This document shows, in pieces, positions 8,305 through 16,081 of a DNA stretch of 64,000 nt. The notes beneath the pieces were generated by a model that saw only the letters and a list, made by a program, of their open reading frames with translations, did no database searches and had not been told where the DNA came from. Where the stretch lies: positions 186,001 to 250,000 of the forward strand of contig PAQY01000022.1 in the NCBI GenBank assembly GCA_002709955.1. Direction: 5' to 3'. The DNA is from Rhodospirillaceae bacterium. GTDB taxonomy: Bacteria > Pseudomonadota > Alphaproteobacteria > UBA8366 > Aestuariispiraceae. The stretch's first letter is position 1; every line of letters begins with the position of its first letter. Position numbers and translations under genes: made by a program.

Positions 8305-9027
8305 TTAAATGCCCAGATATTCGTGCAATCGACCGCTTTCGCGCCCGATATCCGAATTGGCTATCTGATCAATCACTTGCCCATGTTCGACGACGTAATG
8401 GCGATCGGCCACAGTGGCCGCGAACCGGAAATTCTGTTCAACCAACAGGATTGTATAGCCCCGGGATTTCAGCGTTTTCAGAACCCGCCCGATGGCCTGA
8501 ACAATGACCGGGGCCAGGCCCTCTGTCGGCTCGTCCAGCAACAGCAGGCGACAGCCGGTGCGCAGAATGCGGGCGATGGCCAGCATTTGTTGCTCCCCGC
8601 CAGACAGATTGCCGCCGCCGCTGTTCAAACGTTCCGCGATGTTGGGGAACAGCTCAAATATCTCGTCAACGGTCATACCACCCGGCGCAATCACCGGCGG
8701 CAACATCAGGTTTTCCCGGACGGTCAGCGACTTGTATATCCCGCGTTCTTCTGGGCAATAGGCAATGCCCATAGGGCTGATCATATGGGCAGGAACCGAC
8801 AAGGCCGATTTACCATTGATTTCAACCACGCCCGTGCGGGCTTCAACAATCCCCATGATCGATCGCAGCGTCGTCGTCTTGCCAGCGCCATTGCGCCCCA
8901 GCAATGTCACGACCTCCCCTTCATTCACATCGAATGTCATGCCATGCAGAATGTGGGATTCCCCATACCAGGCTTGCAGATTTTCAACCTTCAGCACGGC
9001 GGGTTTTTTGGCGGATGTATCACTCAT
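8305..9027 (-). CDS. livF: ABC transporter ATP-binding protein LivF
   Basis: A 240-residue ATPase of the branched-chain amino acid importer group. The Walker A GRNGAGKTT is near residues 44-52, the ABC signature LSGGEQQMLAIARIL and Walker B LLLLDEPTEGLAP lie in the second half, and the LivF-type C-terminal segment ends in LGI. It overlaps the end of livG by eight bases, which implies translational coupling. It pairs with LivG to energise the LivHM permease. Confidence 0.92.
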   Translation of the reverse strand: MSDTSAKKPAVLKVENLQAWYGESHILHGMTFDVNEGEVVTLLGRNGAGKTTTLRSIMGIVEARTGVVEINGKSALSVPAHMISPMGIAYCPEERGIYKSLTVRENLMLPPVIAPGGMTVDEIFELFPNIAERLNSGGGNLSGGEQQMLAIARILRTGCRLLLLDEPTEGLAPVIVQAIGRVLKTLKSRGYTILLVEQNFRFAATVADRHYVVEHGQVIDQIANSDIGRESGRLHEYLGI

Positions 9028-9772
9028 AATCGCCTCCCAGATAGGCTTCGATTACACGCTTATCGGTGGAGACGCTGGCATAATTACCCTCTGCCAGGAT
9101 TTCACCCCGTTGCAGGACCGTGATCGTGTCTGACAGATCCGCCACAACGGACAGATTGTGTTCCACCATGATGACCGTGCGGTCAGCCTTAAGGGCGTGA
9201 ATCAGCTTGCTGATACCGGCGATATCTTCCTGACCCAGGCCCGCCATTGGTTCATCCAACAGCACCAGTTCAGGATCCAGGGCCAAAGTCGTCGCCAATT
9301 CCAGCGCACGCTTTCGGCCATAGGCAAGATCGGCCGCCCGGATATCGCGAAATTCCGTCAGGCCAACGGCCTCCATCAAGTCGCTGGCCCTGGCATCGGT
9401 TGATTTCAAACTGTCCAAAGATCGCCAGAATTTGTATGACAGGCCCAGCGGTCGCGCCAGGGCGACACGCAGATTTTCAAACACGGTCAGGCCAGAAAAG
9501 ACCGCCGAAATTTGGAAGGACCGAACCAGCCCCTGACGTGCAACTTGCACAGGGGTCTTATGGGTAATCTCTTTCCCTTTGAAATAGATTTGCCCACTGG
9601 TCGGCGGCATGAATTTGGTTAGAAGATTAAAAACAGTGGTCTTGCCTGCACCATTAGGGCCGATCAAGGCATGGACCGTATTGGGGCGAACCTTTAGGGC
9701 AACATCCTTGACTGCCGTAAAGCCACCGAAAGCCTTCACAAGGCCTTGCGTTTCCAGAATATAGTCTGACAT
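9020..9772 (-). CDS. livG: ABC transporter ATP-binding protein LivG
   Basis: A 250-residue ATPase with Walker A GPNGAGKTT near residues 38-46, the LivG-type FNLLTKFMPPTSGQIYFKG region, and LLDEPMAGLGQEDI as Walker B. In place of a standard LSGGQ it reads DLAYGRKRALELATTLAL, a form usual in LivG. It is the first liv gene of the leftward block, 7 bases after an SDR gene. The SDR gene may be co-transcribed and so linked to metabolism of the imported substrate. Confidence 0.92.
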   Translation of the reverse strand: MSDYILETQGLVKAFGGFTAVKDVALKVRPNTVHALIGPNGAGKTTVFNLLTKFMPPTSGQIYFKGKEITHKTPVQVARQGLVRSFQISAVFSGLTVFENLRVALARPLGLSYKFWRSLDSLKSTDARASDLMEAVGLTEFRDIRAADLAYGRKRALELATTLALDPELVLLDEPMAGLGQEDIAGISKLIHALKADRTVIMVEHNLSVVADLSDTITVLQRGEILAEGNYASVSTDKRVIEAYLGGDYE

Positions 9773-9779
9773 GACCGCC

Positions 9780-10562
9780 TCAGAACTTCGCCAGAAGGCC
9801 GCCGTCGATTGTCAGCACCTCCCCATTCACAAAGTCACCGGCCTGGCTGGTCAGATAAATCACCGCAGGACCAAGCTCTTCAGCCTTGCCCCACCGACCC
9901 AGCGGGACGTCGCGTTTAATGTAATCCTGAAACTCTTCATTGGATTGCAGGGCTGTTGTGAATTCAGTCTGCATAAACCCCGGCGCAAGCGCGTTTACCG
10001 TGATCCCCTGGCCCGCATATTCAACAGCCAATGCCCGGGCCATGGAGGCCAAGCCACCCTTTACCGTCGCATACAGGGAGATGGCGCCACGCGATGCACG
10101 ACTGGCAACCGATGACATCATGACGATGCGGCCAAAACCATTCTTCTGCATTGATGGCAATGCGGCGCGCAGAACATGGAACGCGCCGTTGATATGGACA
10201 TCAAACAATGAGTCCCATTCGTCGCGCGTATAGTCATGAAAGGGTTTGCGATTCTGATTGCCCGCATTGCTGACGACAATATCCAGACGCCCGTGCTTTG
10301 CGATAATGGCCTTCACCCCGGCATCGGCCACAGCCTCGTCCGAGACACTGAAAACCGCAGGTTCCGCTGAAAATCCTTGATCACGAAGCGCGGCAACAGC
10401 TTCATCTGCGGCTTGCGCGCCAACATCGTTGATCACAACATGGGCCCCTGCCTTGGCAAGCGCCTCAGATATGGCAAAGCCCAATCCCCGTGCAGCGCCG
10501 GTCACAAGAGCAACACGCCCTTCCAACCCGAATGTACGGCGCAAATAATCTGCGTCGATCAT
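9780..10562 (-). CDS. SDR family oxidoreductase
   Basis: A 260-residue classical short-chain dehydrogenase/reductase. The cofactor motif TGAARGLG is at residues 21-28, the SNAG variant of NNAG at 98-101, the catalytic Ser at about 151, and Y164-x3-K168 in YATVK is intact. The C-terminal NGEVLTIDGG is typical. The ATG at 10562 has AGGAAGGAAC upstream; the in-frame extension to 10610 has no ribosome site. It begins the leftward SDR-livGFHM block, and a candidate IclR operator lies 78-96 bases upstream. Substrate unknown; 3-oxoacyl-ACP reductase (FabG-like) is the usual automatic label for such sequences. Confidence 0.85.
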   Translation of the reverse strand: MIDADYLRRTFGLEGRVALVTGAARGLGFAISEALAKAGAHVVINDVGAQAADEAVAALRDQGFSAEPAVFSVSDEAVADAGVKAIIAKHGRLDIVVSNAGNQNRKPFHDYTRDEWDSLFDVHINGAFHVLRAALPSMQKNGFGRIVMMSSVASRASRGAISLYATVKGGLASMARALAVEYAGQGITVNALAPGFMQTEFTTALQSNEEFQDYIKRDVPLGRWGKAEELGPAVIYLTSQAGDFVNGEVLTIDGGLLAKF

Positions 10563-10639
10563 AATTTGGCGTTCCTTCCTATATAGCGGCGGGCATTCAT
10601 GCCCATCCATCTTGGCAATTCGTTATGTCTTTTGCCTTA

Positions 10640-10658
10640 ATCTCACTATATAAGATTT
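10640..10658 (-). promoter_or_regulatory. candidate IclR-type operator, copy 1
   Basis: The 19-bp sequence ATCTCACTATATAAGATTT lies upstream of the SDR-livGFHM block. It matches the site at 14176-14194 at 16 of 19 positions and has the same orientation and a similar distance to the next start codon (78-96 bases here). Half-sites AATCT and AGATT form a loose dyad. The IclR-family gene just beside it makes that protein the natural candidate; binding is inferred. Confidence 0.45.
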
Positions 10659-10712
10659 TTATGAATTATTGCAATATGAATTTTGACAGGATTTATAGAA
10701 AGAAATCGTAGA

Positions 10713-11558
10713 TCAGCGCGTCCCAGCAGCCAGTCGGCGCGGGGATCTTGAAGCCTGATTTCCGCCATTTGTGACCGACATCACCAGATCCAAACGCTCT
10801 GAGACTTCCGCTGCTGCCACTTTGACCGCAGCCCGTAATTCTTCTATGCGGGCGTCTTTCAGACCCGCACGGGAAACAATGAAAGACAGACTGCCCGTGA
10901 CATCGCCTTGCCCCAGAAAAATTGGTGCGCCTATTCCAACCAGCGTGTTATCGATTTGACCAAAGGACACACAACTGCCATCCCGCCGCATCGCCTTCAG
11001 ATTGCCCCGAAATTCTTCCCAGGTTTCCCCCAGGCCGGAATCTGCAATCTCCTTTGCATGATTCAACAGCAGATTCTTTTGCTGATAGGTCGGAAGATGC
11101 GCCAGGATCATCCGGGCGGTTGCACCGCGAAACAATGGCATCGGTCGGCCCCGTTCATAGCTGGACTGGACCTTTGTATCGATCCATTCCTGATGAACAC
11201 ACATCACCTTTTCACCATAGAAGCTGCACAACATCAGGTTGGCCTGATAGGTATCACAAACACGCGACATCACATCACGCGCCGCCGCCAGCAGCGGGTC
11301 GCACAATCTAATCTGCCGATCCAGTTCAATGATGCGCGCGCCCAGAACATAGGCCCCCCCAGCGGCAGGGGCCAACAGACCCGCATCCACCAGCGCCTTC
11401 ACATAGCGATAGGTTGTGGCACGCGACCCGCCCATTTCTGCCTGCAGGGCGTCAACAGTCCAGGCGGGGGTCTCCGTCGTGAAATAATCAAGAATTCCCA
11501 GCATACGATCAGCGCTGCTGCCCCGTCGCGCTGCACTATCGTCCATCTTAGTCGCCAA
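10713..11558 (-). CDS. IclR family transcriptional regulator
   Basis: A 281-residue regulator with an N-terminal winged helix (about residues 13-70; SSADRMLGILDYF, then AEMGGSRATTYRYVKALVDAGLL) and the IclR effector domain (about 85-260). IclR proteins bind small carboxylates or amino acid derivatives and act as repressors or activators. The track of a ribosome site AAGGA nine bases before a TTG at 11558 supports that start; the ATG at 11546 is too far from it. It sits inside the leftward catabolic run between two SDR genes, so it probably controls that transport and oxidation cluster. Two copies of a shared 19-bp motif (10640 and 14176) are possible targets. Confidence 0.88.
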   Translation of the reverse strand: MATKMDDSAARRGSSADRMLGILDYFTTETPAWTVDALQAEMGGSRATTYRYVKALVDAGLLAPAAGGAYVLGARIIELDRQIRLCDPLLAAARDVMSRVCDTYQANLMLCSFYGEKVMCVHQEWIDTKVQSSYERGRPMPLFRGATARMILAHLPTYQQKNLLLNHAKEIADSGLGETWEEFRGNLKAMRRDGSCVSFGQIDNTLVGIGAPIFLGQGDVTGSLSFIVSRAGLKDARIEELRAAVKVAAAEVSERLDLVMSVTNGGNQASRSPRRLAAGTR

Positions 11559-11670
11559 AATGATAATTCCTTAAGAAGCCATTCACAAACGTCTGCCCTA
11601 ACCGCAGGGCCCAATCATTCGAATTTTGCATCATAGAGTATTATTTAGCTGAACCGAGACTTCTGTCCAC

Positions 11671-12420
11671 TTAATGCAGGAAATATCCACCATTCACGTC
11701 CAGTGTAACACCTGTCATATAGCATGAAAGGTCGCTGGCCAAAAACAGGCATGCTTTAGCGATGTCATCGGGACTTGCAAAACGCCCCAGGGGAATTTGA
11801 TCCAGCAGCATCTTTTCCCAGTCCGGCCCAAATTTGCCGCGGGTCATGCTGGTATCAACAATCCCAGGCGCCAGGGCGTTGACACGAATTTTTGCCGGTC
11901 CCAATTCCCGCGCCGCCCCTTTGACCAGCCCCAGAATACCGGCCTTGGATGCAGCATAATGGCTGCTGCCCAACAAGCCACCGCCCCGCATTCCCGCCAT
12001 GGAGGATATTGCAACGAAACTGGCGTTTTTTCCTTCTGTCAGGGCAGGAATAGTCGATTGCAGAAGATTAAAGGTTCCCCCCAGATTAACATCGATCATG
12101 CGATGCCAATCGGCGTCGGTAATGTCACTTAGGCGGTTTGCATTTACGATACCCGCGCTGTTAACCACACAATCCAGGCCACCCAACGGAGCAACGGCCT
12201 GGGCAACCGCAGTCCGAACCGCGCCTTGGTCAGAGACATCACAGGCAATTGCACCCGCGGCCCCCAACTCTGTCGCGGCGGACTGGACCATCTCCTGATC
12301 CAGGTCAATCAGCACAACCTGTGCGCCATTTAATATAAAAAGATGAGCGACCGCCCAACCGATGCCGTCCTTTCGGGCGGCACCGGTGACGATCGCTCTA
12401 GTCTGAGGCAAGAGGGTCAT
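11671..12420 (-). CDS. SDR family oxidoreductase
   Basis: A 249-residue classical SDR. The cofactor loop reads TGAARKDGIG (residues 12-21), a slightly lengthened glycine motif seen in many SDRs; NSAG is at 87-90, Ser at about 139-140 and Y155-x3-K159 in YAASK is intact. The C-terminal VTLDVNGGYFLH is typical. It begins 15 bases after the binding-protein gene, consistent with one transcript, and ends upstream of the IclR gene. The reaction is NAD(P)-dependent oxidation or reduction of a hydroxyl or keto group; substrate unknown. Confidence 0.86.
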   Translation of the reverse strand: MTLLPQTRAIVTGAARKDGIGWAVAHLFILNGAQVVLIDLDQEMVQSAATELGAAGAIACDVSDQGAVRTAVAQAVAPLGGLDCVVNSAGIVNANRLSDITDADWHRMIDVNLGGTFNLLQSTIPALTEGKNASFVAISSMAGMRGGGLLGSSHYAASKAGILGLVKGAARELGPAKIRVNALAPGIVDTSMTRGKFGPDWEKMLLDQIPLGRFASPDDIAKACLFLASDLSCYMTGVTLDVNGGYFLH

Positions 12421-12435
12421 GAAGCAGGAAAGTCC

Positions 12436-13641
12436 TTACTTCTTGACCAACGGGCATTCGCTTTCAGCCAAGGGACGGAAAGCCTGCTCACCCGGAATGG
12501 TGCCAACGACATTGTAGTAATCCCAATCGCGTGTGGATTCAGATTTGTTCTTCACGCTGTAGAGATACATGTCACGGATCACGCGACCGTCTTCGCGGAT
12601 ATAGGCATCCTTGGTGAAGAAGTCGTTGATCTTCGTGCTTTTCATCTTTTCCAGAACAGGCCCGCTGGCATCCGTACCAGCAGCTTTAACCGCATTCAGG
12701 TAATGCGTGACAGCGGCATAGTCACTGGCATGCAACATGGTCGGCATAACACCGGTGCGCTGATAGAAACGCTCAGACCAGGCACGGGTTTCGTCTGTCT
12801 GATCCCAATAGAAAGCTTCCACCAGGTTCACGCCCGCCGCCAGATCCAGACCCAGCGAATGCACGTCGGTCAGGAAGAACAACAAGGCAGCCAGTTTTTG
12901 ACCAGACTGGGTAATGCCAAATTCGTTGGCTTGTTTGATCGAGTTCACGGTGTCAGCGCTGCCATTGGCAAGGCCGACAACCTGTGCGCCCGACGCCTGT
13001 GCCTGCAACAGATAGGATGCAAAGTCAGAGGTGTTCAGCGGGTGCTTGACTTCCCCAACGATCTTGCCGCCGTTGTTTTCAACAACCTGCCCGGCATCTG
13101 CGCGCAGAGCATGACCGAAAGCATAGTCGCTGACCAGGAAGAACCAGTCCTTGTCACCATTGTCCAGCATGGCCGTGGCGACACCGCGTGCCAGGGCATA
13201 GGTGTCATAGGTCCAGTGAATGCCATTTGGTGAGCATTTCGCCCCCGTCAGAGCCGACGAACCGGCACTGGTGAAGATCGCGATCTTATTCAGGTCACGG
13301 GTCAAATCATTCACACCAATGGCAATGGCAGAATTCGGCACGTCGATGATCATATCGACGCCTTCGCTTTCATACCATTTGCGGGCGATGTCCAGGCCGA
13401 TATCCACTTTGTTCTGGTGATCAGCAGAGACAACCTCAATCTTTTTGCCCAACACCGTACCGCCGAAATCTTCAACCGCCATCTGTGCGGCAATCACGCC
13501 GTTGGGGCCTGACAGATCAGCAAAGCTGCCGGATTGGTCATTCAGAACGCCAACCTTAACAACATCATCGGAGACTTGAGCTTGAGCGCTTCCAACAAAA
13601 AGGGCCGTAACAAGGCCTGCATATAGGGCAAGTTTACGCAT
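12436..13641 (-). CDS. ABC transporter periplasmic substrate-binding protein (Peripla_BP_6 type)
   Basis: A 401-residue periplasmic binding protein. The signal peptide is MRKLALYAGLVTALFVGSAQA, cleaved near residue 21, and the mature part opens with DDVVKVGVLNDQSG, the typical first strand of LivK/AmiC-like proteins. Later segments VVSADHQNKVDIGLDIARKW and WFFLVSDYAFGHAL also fit. It is the probable ligand receptor for the LivHMGF importer 2.7 kb downstream; no other binding protein of this class is present. Members of this group often bind aromatic acids, amides or short carboxylates and not only leucine. A cupin gene precedes it. Confidence 0.9.
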   Translation of the reverse strand: MRKLALYAGLVTALFVGSAQAQVSDDVVKVGVLNDQSGSFADLSGPNGVIAAQMAVEDFGGTVLGKKIEVVSADHQNKVDIGLDIARKWYESEGVDMIIDVPNSAIAIGVNDLTRDLNKIAIFTSAGSSALTGAKCSPNGIHWTYDTYALARGVATAMLDNGDKDWFFLVSDYAFGHALRADAGQVVENNGGKIVGEVKHPLNTSDFASYLLQAQASGAQVVGLANGSADTVNSIKQANEFGITQSGQKLAALLFFLTDVHSLGLDLAAGVNLVEAFYWDQTDETRAWSERFYQRTGVMPTMLHASDYAAVTHYLNAVKAAGTDASGPVLEKMKSTKINDFFTKDAYIREDGRVIRDMYLYSVKNKSESTRDWDYYNVVGTIPGEQAFRPLAESECPLVKK

Positions 13642-13719
13642 AATTTCCTCCCAGCTTTTTTTGATTTGGGTGTTTTAATGAAACTTTTCTGTGGATCCGG
13701 GGTTCCTGTGGGCCACCCC

Positions 13720-14118
13720 TTACTCCAACTTCTCTCCAGCGAACTGCTCTAAGAAGACATTCGGTCGCAGGAAGAAGGACAGGACAAGGGCACCATTGGG
13801 CGAATAGGCATAATGCTGGTTGCCCTTGGGGCGCCAGACATAGTTGCCTTCACTGACAGTGCCTTCATCATCTTGGATGGAGCCGGACAGAACATAAGTC
13901 TGTTCCACCTCAACATGTTCATGCAGCGGCAAGCGCGTATTGGGTTCCCAGCGGAACAGTGCCGTCAAAAGACCCGCTTCCTTGTCCTGCATCAGAATTT
14001 TCATATCGATACCGGGCACCTGGGTTGGCTTCCAGGTCAAATCGTCCACGGTCACATATCGGGAATCAAGCTCAGTCAGCTTTTCCTGACCGGCCAGACC
14101 GGGCGTTTCAATCGCCAT
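13720..14118 (-). CDS. cupin domain protein
   Basis: A 132-residue single-domain cupin. The first motif reads PLHEHVEVEQTYVLSGS (metal ligands two His and a Glu expected) and the second GNYVWRPKGNQHYAYSPNG, so a metal-binding site is likely intact. It resembles the ChrR-type anti-sigma cupin or small dioxygenase-like cupins; the function is unknown. ATG 14118 is preceded by GGAGGAAATT, making the ATG twelve bases upstream (which lies at that site) unlikely. It is the first gene of the leftward binding-protein-SDR run and carries a candidate IclR operator 58-76 bases upstream. Confidence 0.8.
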   Translation of the reverse strand: MAIETPGLAGQEKLTELDSRYVTVDDLTWKPTQVPGIDMKILMQDKEAGLLTALFRWEPNTRLPLHEHVEVEQTYVLSGSIQDDEGTVSEGNYVWRPKGNQHYAYSPNGALVLSFFLRPNVFLEQFAGEKLE

Positions 14119-14175
14119 AATTTCCTCCATATTCCGCGCTTAAGCGCGTTCTTACTTACTTTATAAAATGACGTT

Positions 14176-14194
14176 ATCTCACAATATGGGATTT
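14176..14194 (-). promoter_or_regulatory. candidate IclR-type operator, copy 2
   Basis: The sequence ATCTCACAATATGGGATTT lies upstream of the cupin gene and repeats the site at 10640-10658 with three differences. The shared core is ATCTCAC, ATAT and GATTT. Orientation relative to the controlled gene is the same. Two matching sites upstream of two blocks of one apparent regulon argue for a common regulator, most simply the IclR protein between them. Confidence 0.45.
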
Positions 14195-14238
14195 GTCTAT
14201 AAAATCTTATTTTGAGACATAGCGGTGTTTAAAGACAA

Positions 14239-14269
14239 TTCCCCCCACAGGACGATGCTGTGGGGGGAA
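14239..14269 (-). terminator. hairpin downstream of hyuB
   Basis: A perfect 12-bp stem (TTCCCCCCACAG with CTGTGGGGGGAA) and a 7-base loop lies 145 bases after the leftward hyuB stop codon. A modest T-rich stretch follows in the leftward sense. It probably ends the hyuA-hyuB transcript before the cupin promoter. Confidence 0.6.
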
Positions 14270-14308
14270 GGAAATATGCGCTCTTTTAAAAATTGAAAAC
14301 AGATCCGC

Positions 14309-14413
14309 CTATAAGGCGACCATAACCAATTTCATGGAAACCATGCCTTTAACAATGCCCTGTTCATCCCGAACCAGACTATCCGCAAGATACAATCCCG
14401 ACCAAAGGTCCCT
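14309..14413 (-). other. short coding-like remnant directly after hyuB
   Basis: In the hyuB frame, after its TAA stop, an open stretch of 34 codons runs to a TAG at 14309-14311. It reads protein-like, including LADSLVRDEQGIVKGM and ending MKLVMVAL. There is no good ribosome site of its own, though a TTG lies early in it. It may be the tail of a lost gene or chance. I could not assign a family. It fills most of the gap between hyuB and the hairpin at 14239. Confidence 0.3.
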
Positions 14414-16081
14414 TTAAGTGTTCCCTGCGGTTTGATGCTGCAACGCCTGTTCTGTCGTTATCAGACCCAATTGCAGTTCGCGGGCGACGTGTTTCGGATC
14501 GCGTTTGCGGGGGTCTCCATAACCGCCGCCACCAGCCGTTTCAATAATCAGTCGATCGCCCTGCTTCAGTGAAAAATTGGTTTTTGAGGGAAGTGTGATT
14601 TCCTGACCATCACGTTCCACCAGGAACCTGGAAGGCGCGCCAGCGCTGCCCCCAAAGAGACCCCAGGGCGGAATCTGGAAGCGATCTGAATAGCAATTGA
14701 AACTGACATCATCGCTTAAAACCTTGTAGACGCGCCGCACGCCAAGGCCGCCGCGATACTGTCCCGCCCCGGCTGATCCGCGTCGCAGGCTGTATTCCTC
14801 AATCCTGAGGAACGGATAATCCTGTTCCAGGGATTCAACCGGGACATTTGAGCAATTGCCGACATAGCCGTCGACGACATCAGCCCCGTCACAGCCCGCA
14901 GATGCCCCCCATCCCCCCCCGACGACTTCCATGTAAACACGATATCGATCCGATCCCAGATGACCCATTCCAATCGCATTGGTCGTATCATGGCCCGATG
15001 TCAGAACCCGGTCGGGGGCGACAACAGACAAGGCACGCATAATCGCATTATAGACCCGGTGACAGGCATTGTTGCGGGCACGCACACCCAAGGGTTTGCT
15101 GGGATTCAGGAAGGATCCAAAGGGGACATCCACCTTTCGGATCGGGCGATAAAGACCTGTATTCACTGGGATATCCCCACCCCCCAGGACAACTGCCAAG
15201 GCACCGTAAACAGCCGCGACCGTCGATGCCAGCGGACAATTGATAATGCCCTTCGTCTGGTCGGCGCTGCCGTGAAAATCGACCTCTATCTCGTCCCCAT
15301 CAATGGTGACGGCCACTTTCACCCGCAGCGGTGTCTGATCAAAGCCGTTATCGTCAACGAAATCTTCTGCCTCATATCGACCATCTGGAATCTGCCGGAT
15401 CGCCTCCCGGGTCAGGCGTTCTGAATAATCCTGAATGGCGGCCCCTGCCTCCAGAACCGCGTCTTCCCCGAAACGCTCCAGCATTTCCACAAAACGCACC
15501 GCCCCCGTCCGATTGGCCGCCAATTGTGCATACAGGTCGCCAATCACCTGTTCCGGGGCGCGCACATTGAAGCGGATAAATTGTTCCAGCATGCCGGATC
15601 CAAAATCCCGTTCAACATCGAATCGAAGAGGGGGGATGCGAAGCCCTTCCGCAAAGATATCCGCCGCCCCCGCATTTGGTCCCGCAGCCCCACCGCCAAC
15701 ATCAATATGGTGGCCCAAAGAGGCGCTGAACGCGACCAGACGGTCCTTAAAAAAGACCGGGGAGAAAATCAGAATATCGTTCAGGTGTTGCGCGCCACTA
15801 TAGGGATCATTGGTGATCAGGGCTTCGCCAGGGCGCAAAGTTGACAGATCATAGCGCCGGTTGAATTCCTGAAACACCATGCCGAAGGAGTTCATATGAA
15901 TTGGACAGAACTGGGCCTGTGCAACGATACCGCCTGCGCGATCCAGAAACGAGGTTGAACAATCCCGGGCCTCCCGGATGATTGTCGAATGGGCAGACCG
16001 TACCAGCATTTCACCCATTTCCTGGGCGACAGAATGCAGACCGTTGCTGATGATATTAAAAGTGGCGCTGTCCAACGTCAT
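14414..16081 (-). CDS. hyuB: hydantoinase B/oxoprolinase family subunit (copy 1)
   Basis: A 555-residue HyuB-type subunit. N-terminal MVRSAHSTIIREARDCSTSFLD and the metal-site region ITNDPYSGAQHLNDILIFSPVF followed by GHHIDVGGGAAG are conserved, as is the C-terminal GGGGYGDP. With HyuA it forms an ATP-dependent cytoplasmic complex that opens hydantoins, N-methylhydantoins or 5-oxoproline, or carboxylates ketones in the acetone/acetophenone branch. Its ATG overlaps the hyuA stop by four bases. A second hyuAB pair is at 24853-28542; the two are clearly different in sequence. Substrate cannot be decided from motifs. Confidence 0.9.
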   Translation of the reverse strand: MTLDSATFNIISNGLHSVAQEMGEMLVRSAHSTIIREARDCSTSFLDRAGGIVAQAQFCPIHMNSFGMVFQEFNRRYDLSTLRPGEALITNDPYSGAQHLNDILIFSPVFFKDRLVAFSASLGHHIDVGGGAAGPNAGAADIFAEGLRIPPLRFDVERDFGSGMLEQFIRFNVRAPEQVIGDLYAQLAANRTGAVRFVEMLERFGEDAVLEAGAAIQDYSERLTREAIRQIPDGRYEAEDFVDDNGFDQTPLRVKVAVTIDGDEIEVDFHGSADQTKGIINCPLASTVAAVYGALAVVLGGGDIPVNTGLYRPIRKVDVPFGSFLNPSKPLGVRARNNACHRVYNAIMRALSVVAPDRVLTSGHDTTNAIGMGHLGSDRYRVYMEVVGGGWGASAGCDGADVVDGYVGNCSNVPVESLEQDYPFLRIEEYSLRRGSAGAGQYRGGLGVRRVYKVLSDDVSFNCYSDRFQIPPWGLFGGSAGAPSRFLVERDGQEITLPSKTNFSLKQGDRLIIETAGGGGYGDPRKRDPKHVARELQLGLITTEQALQHQTAGNT

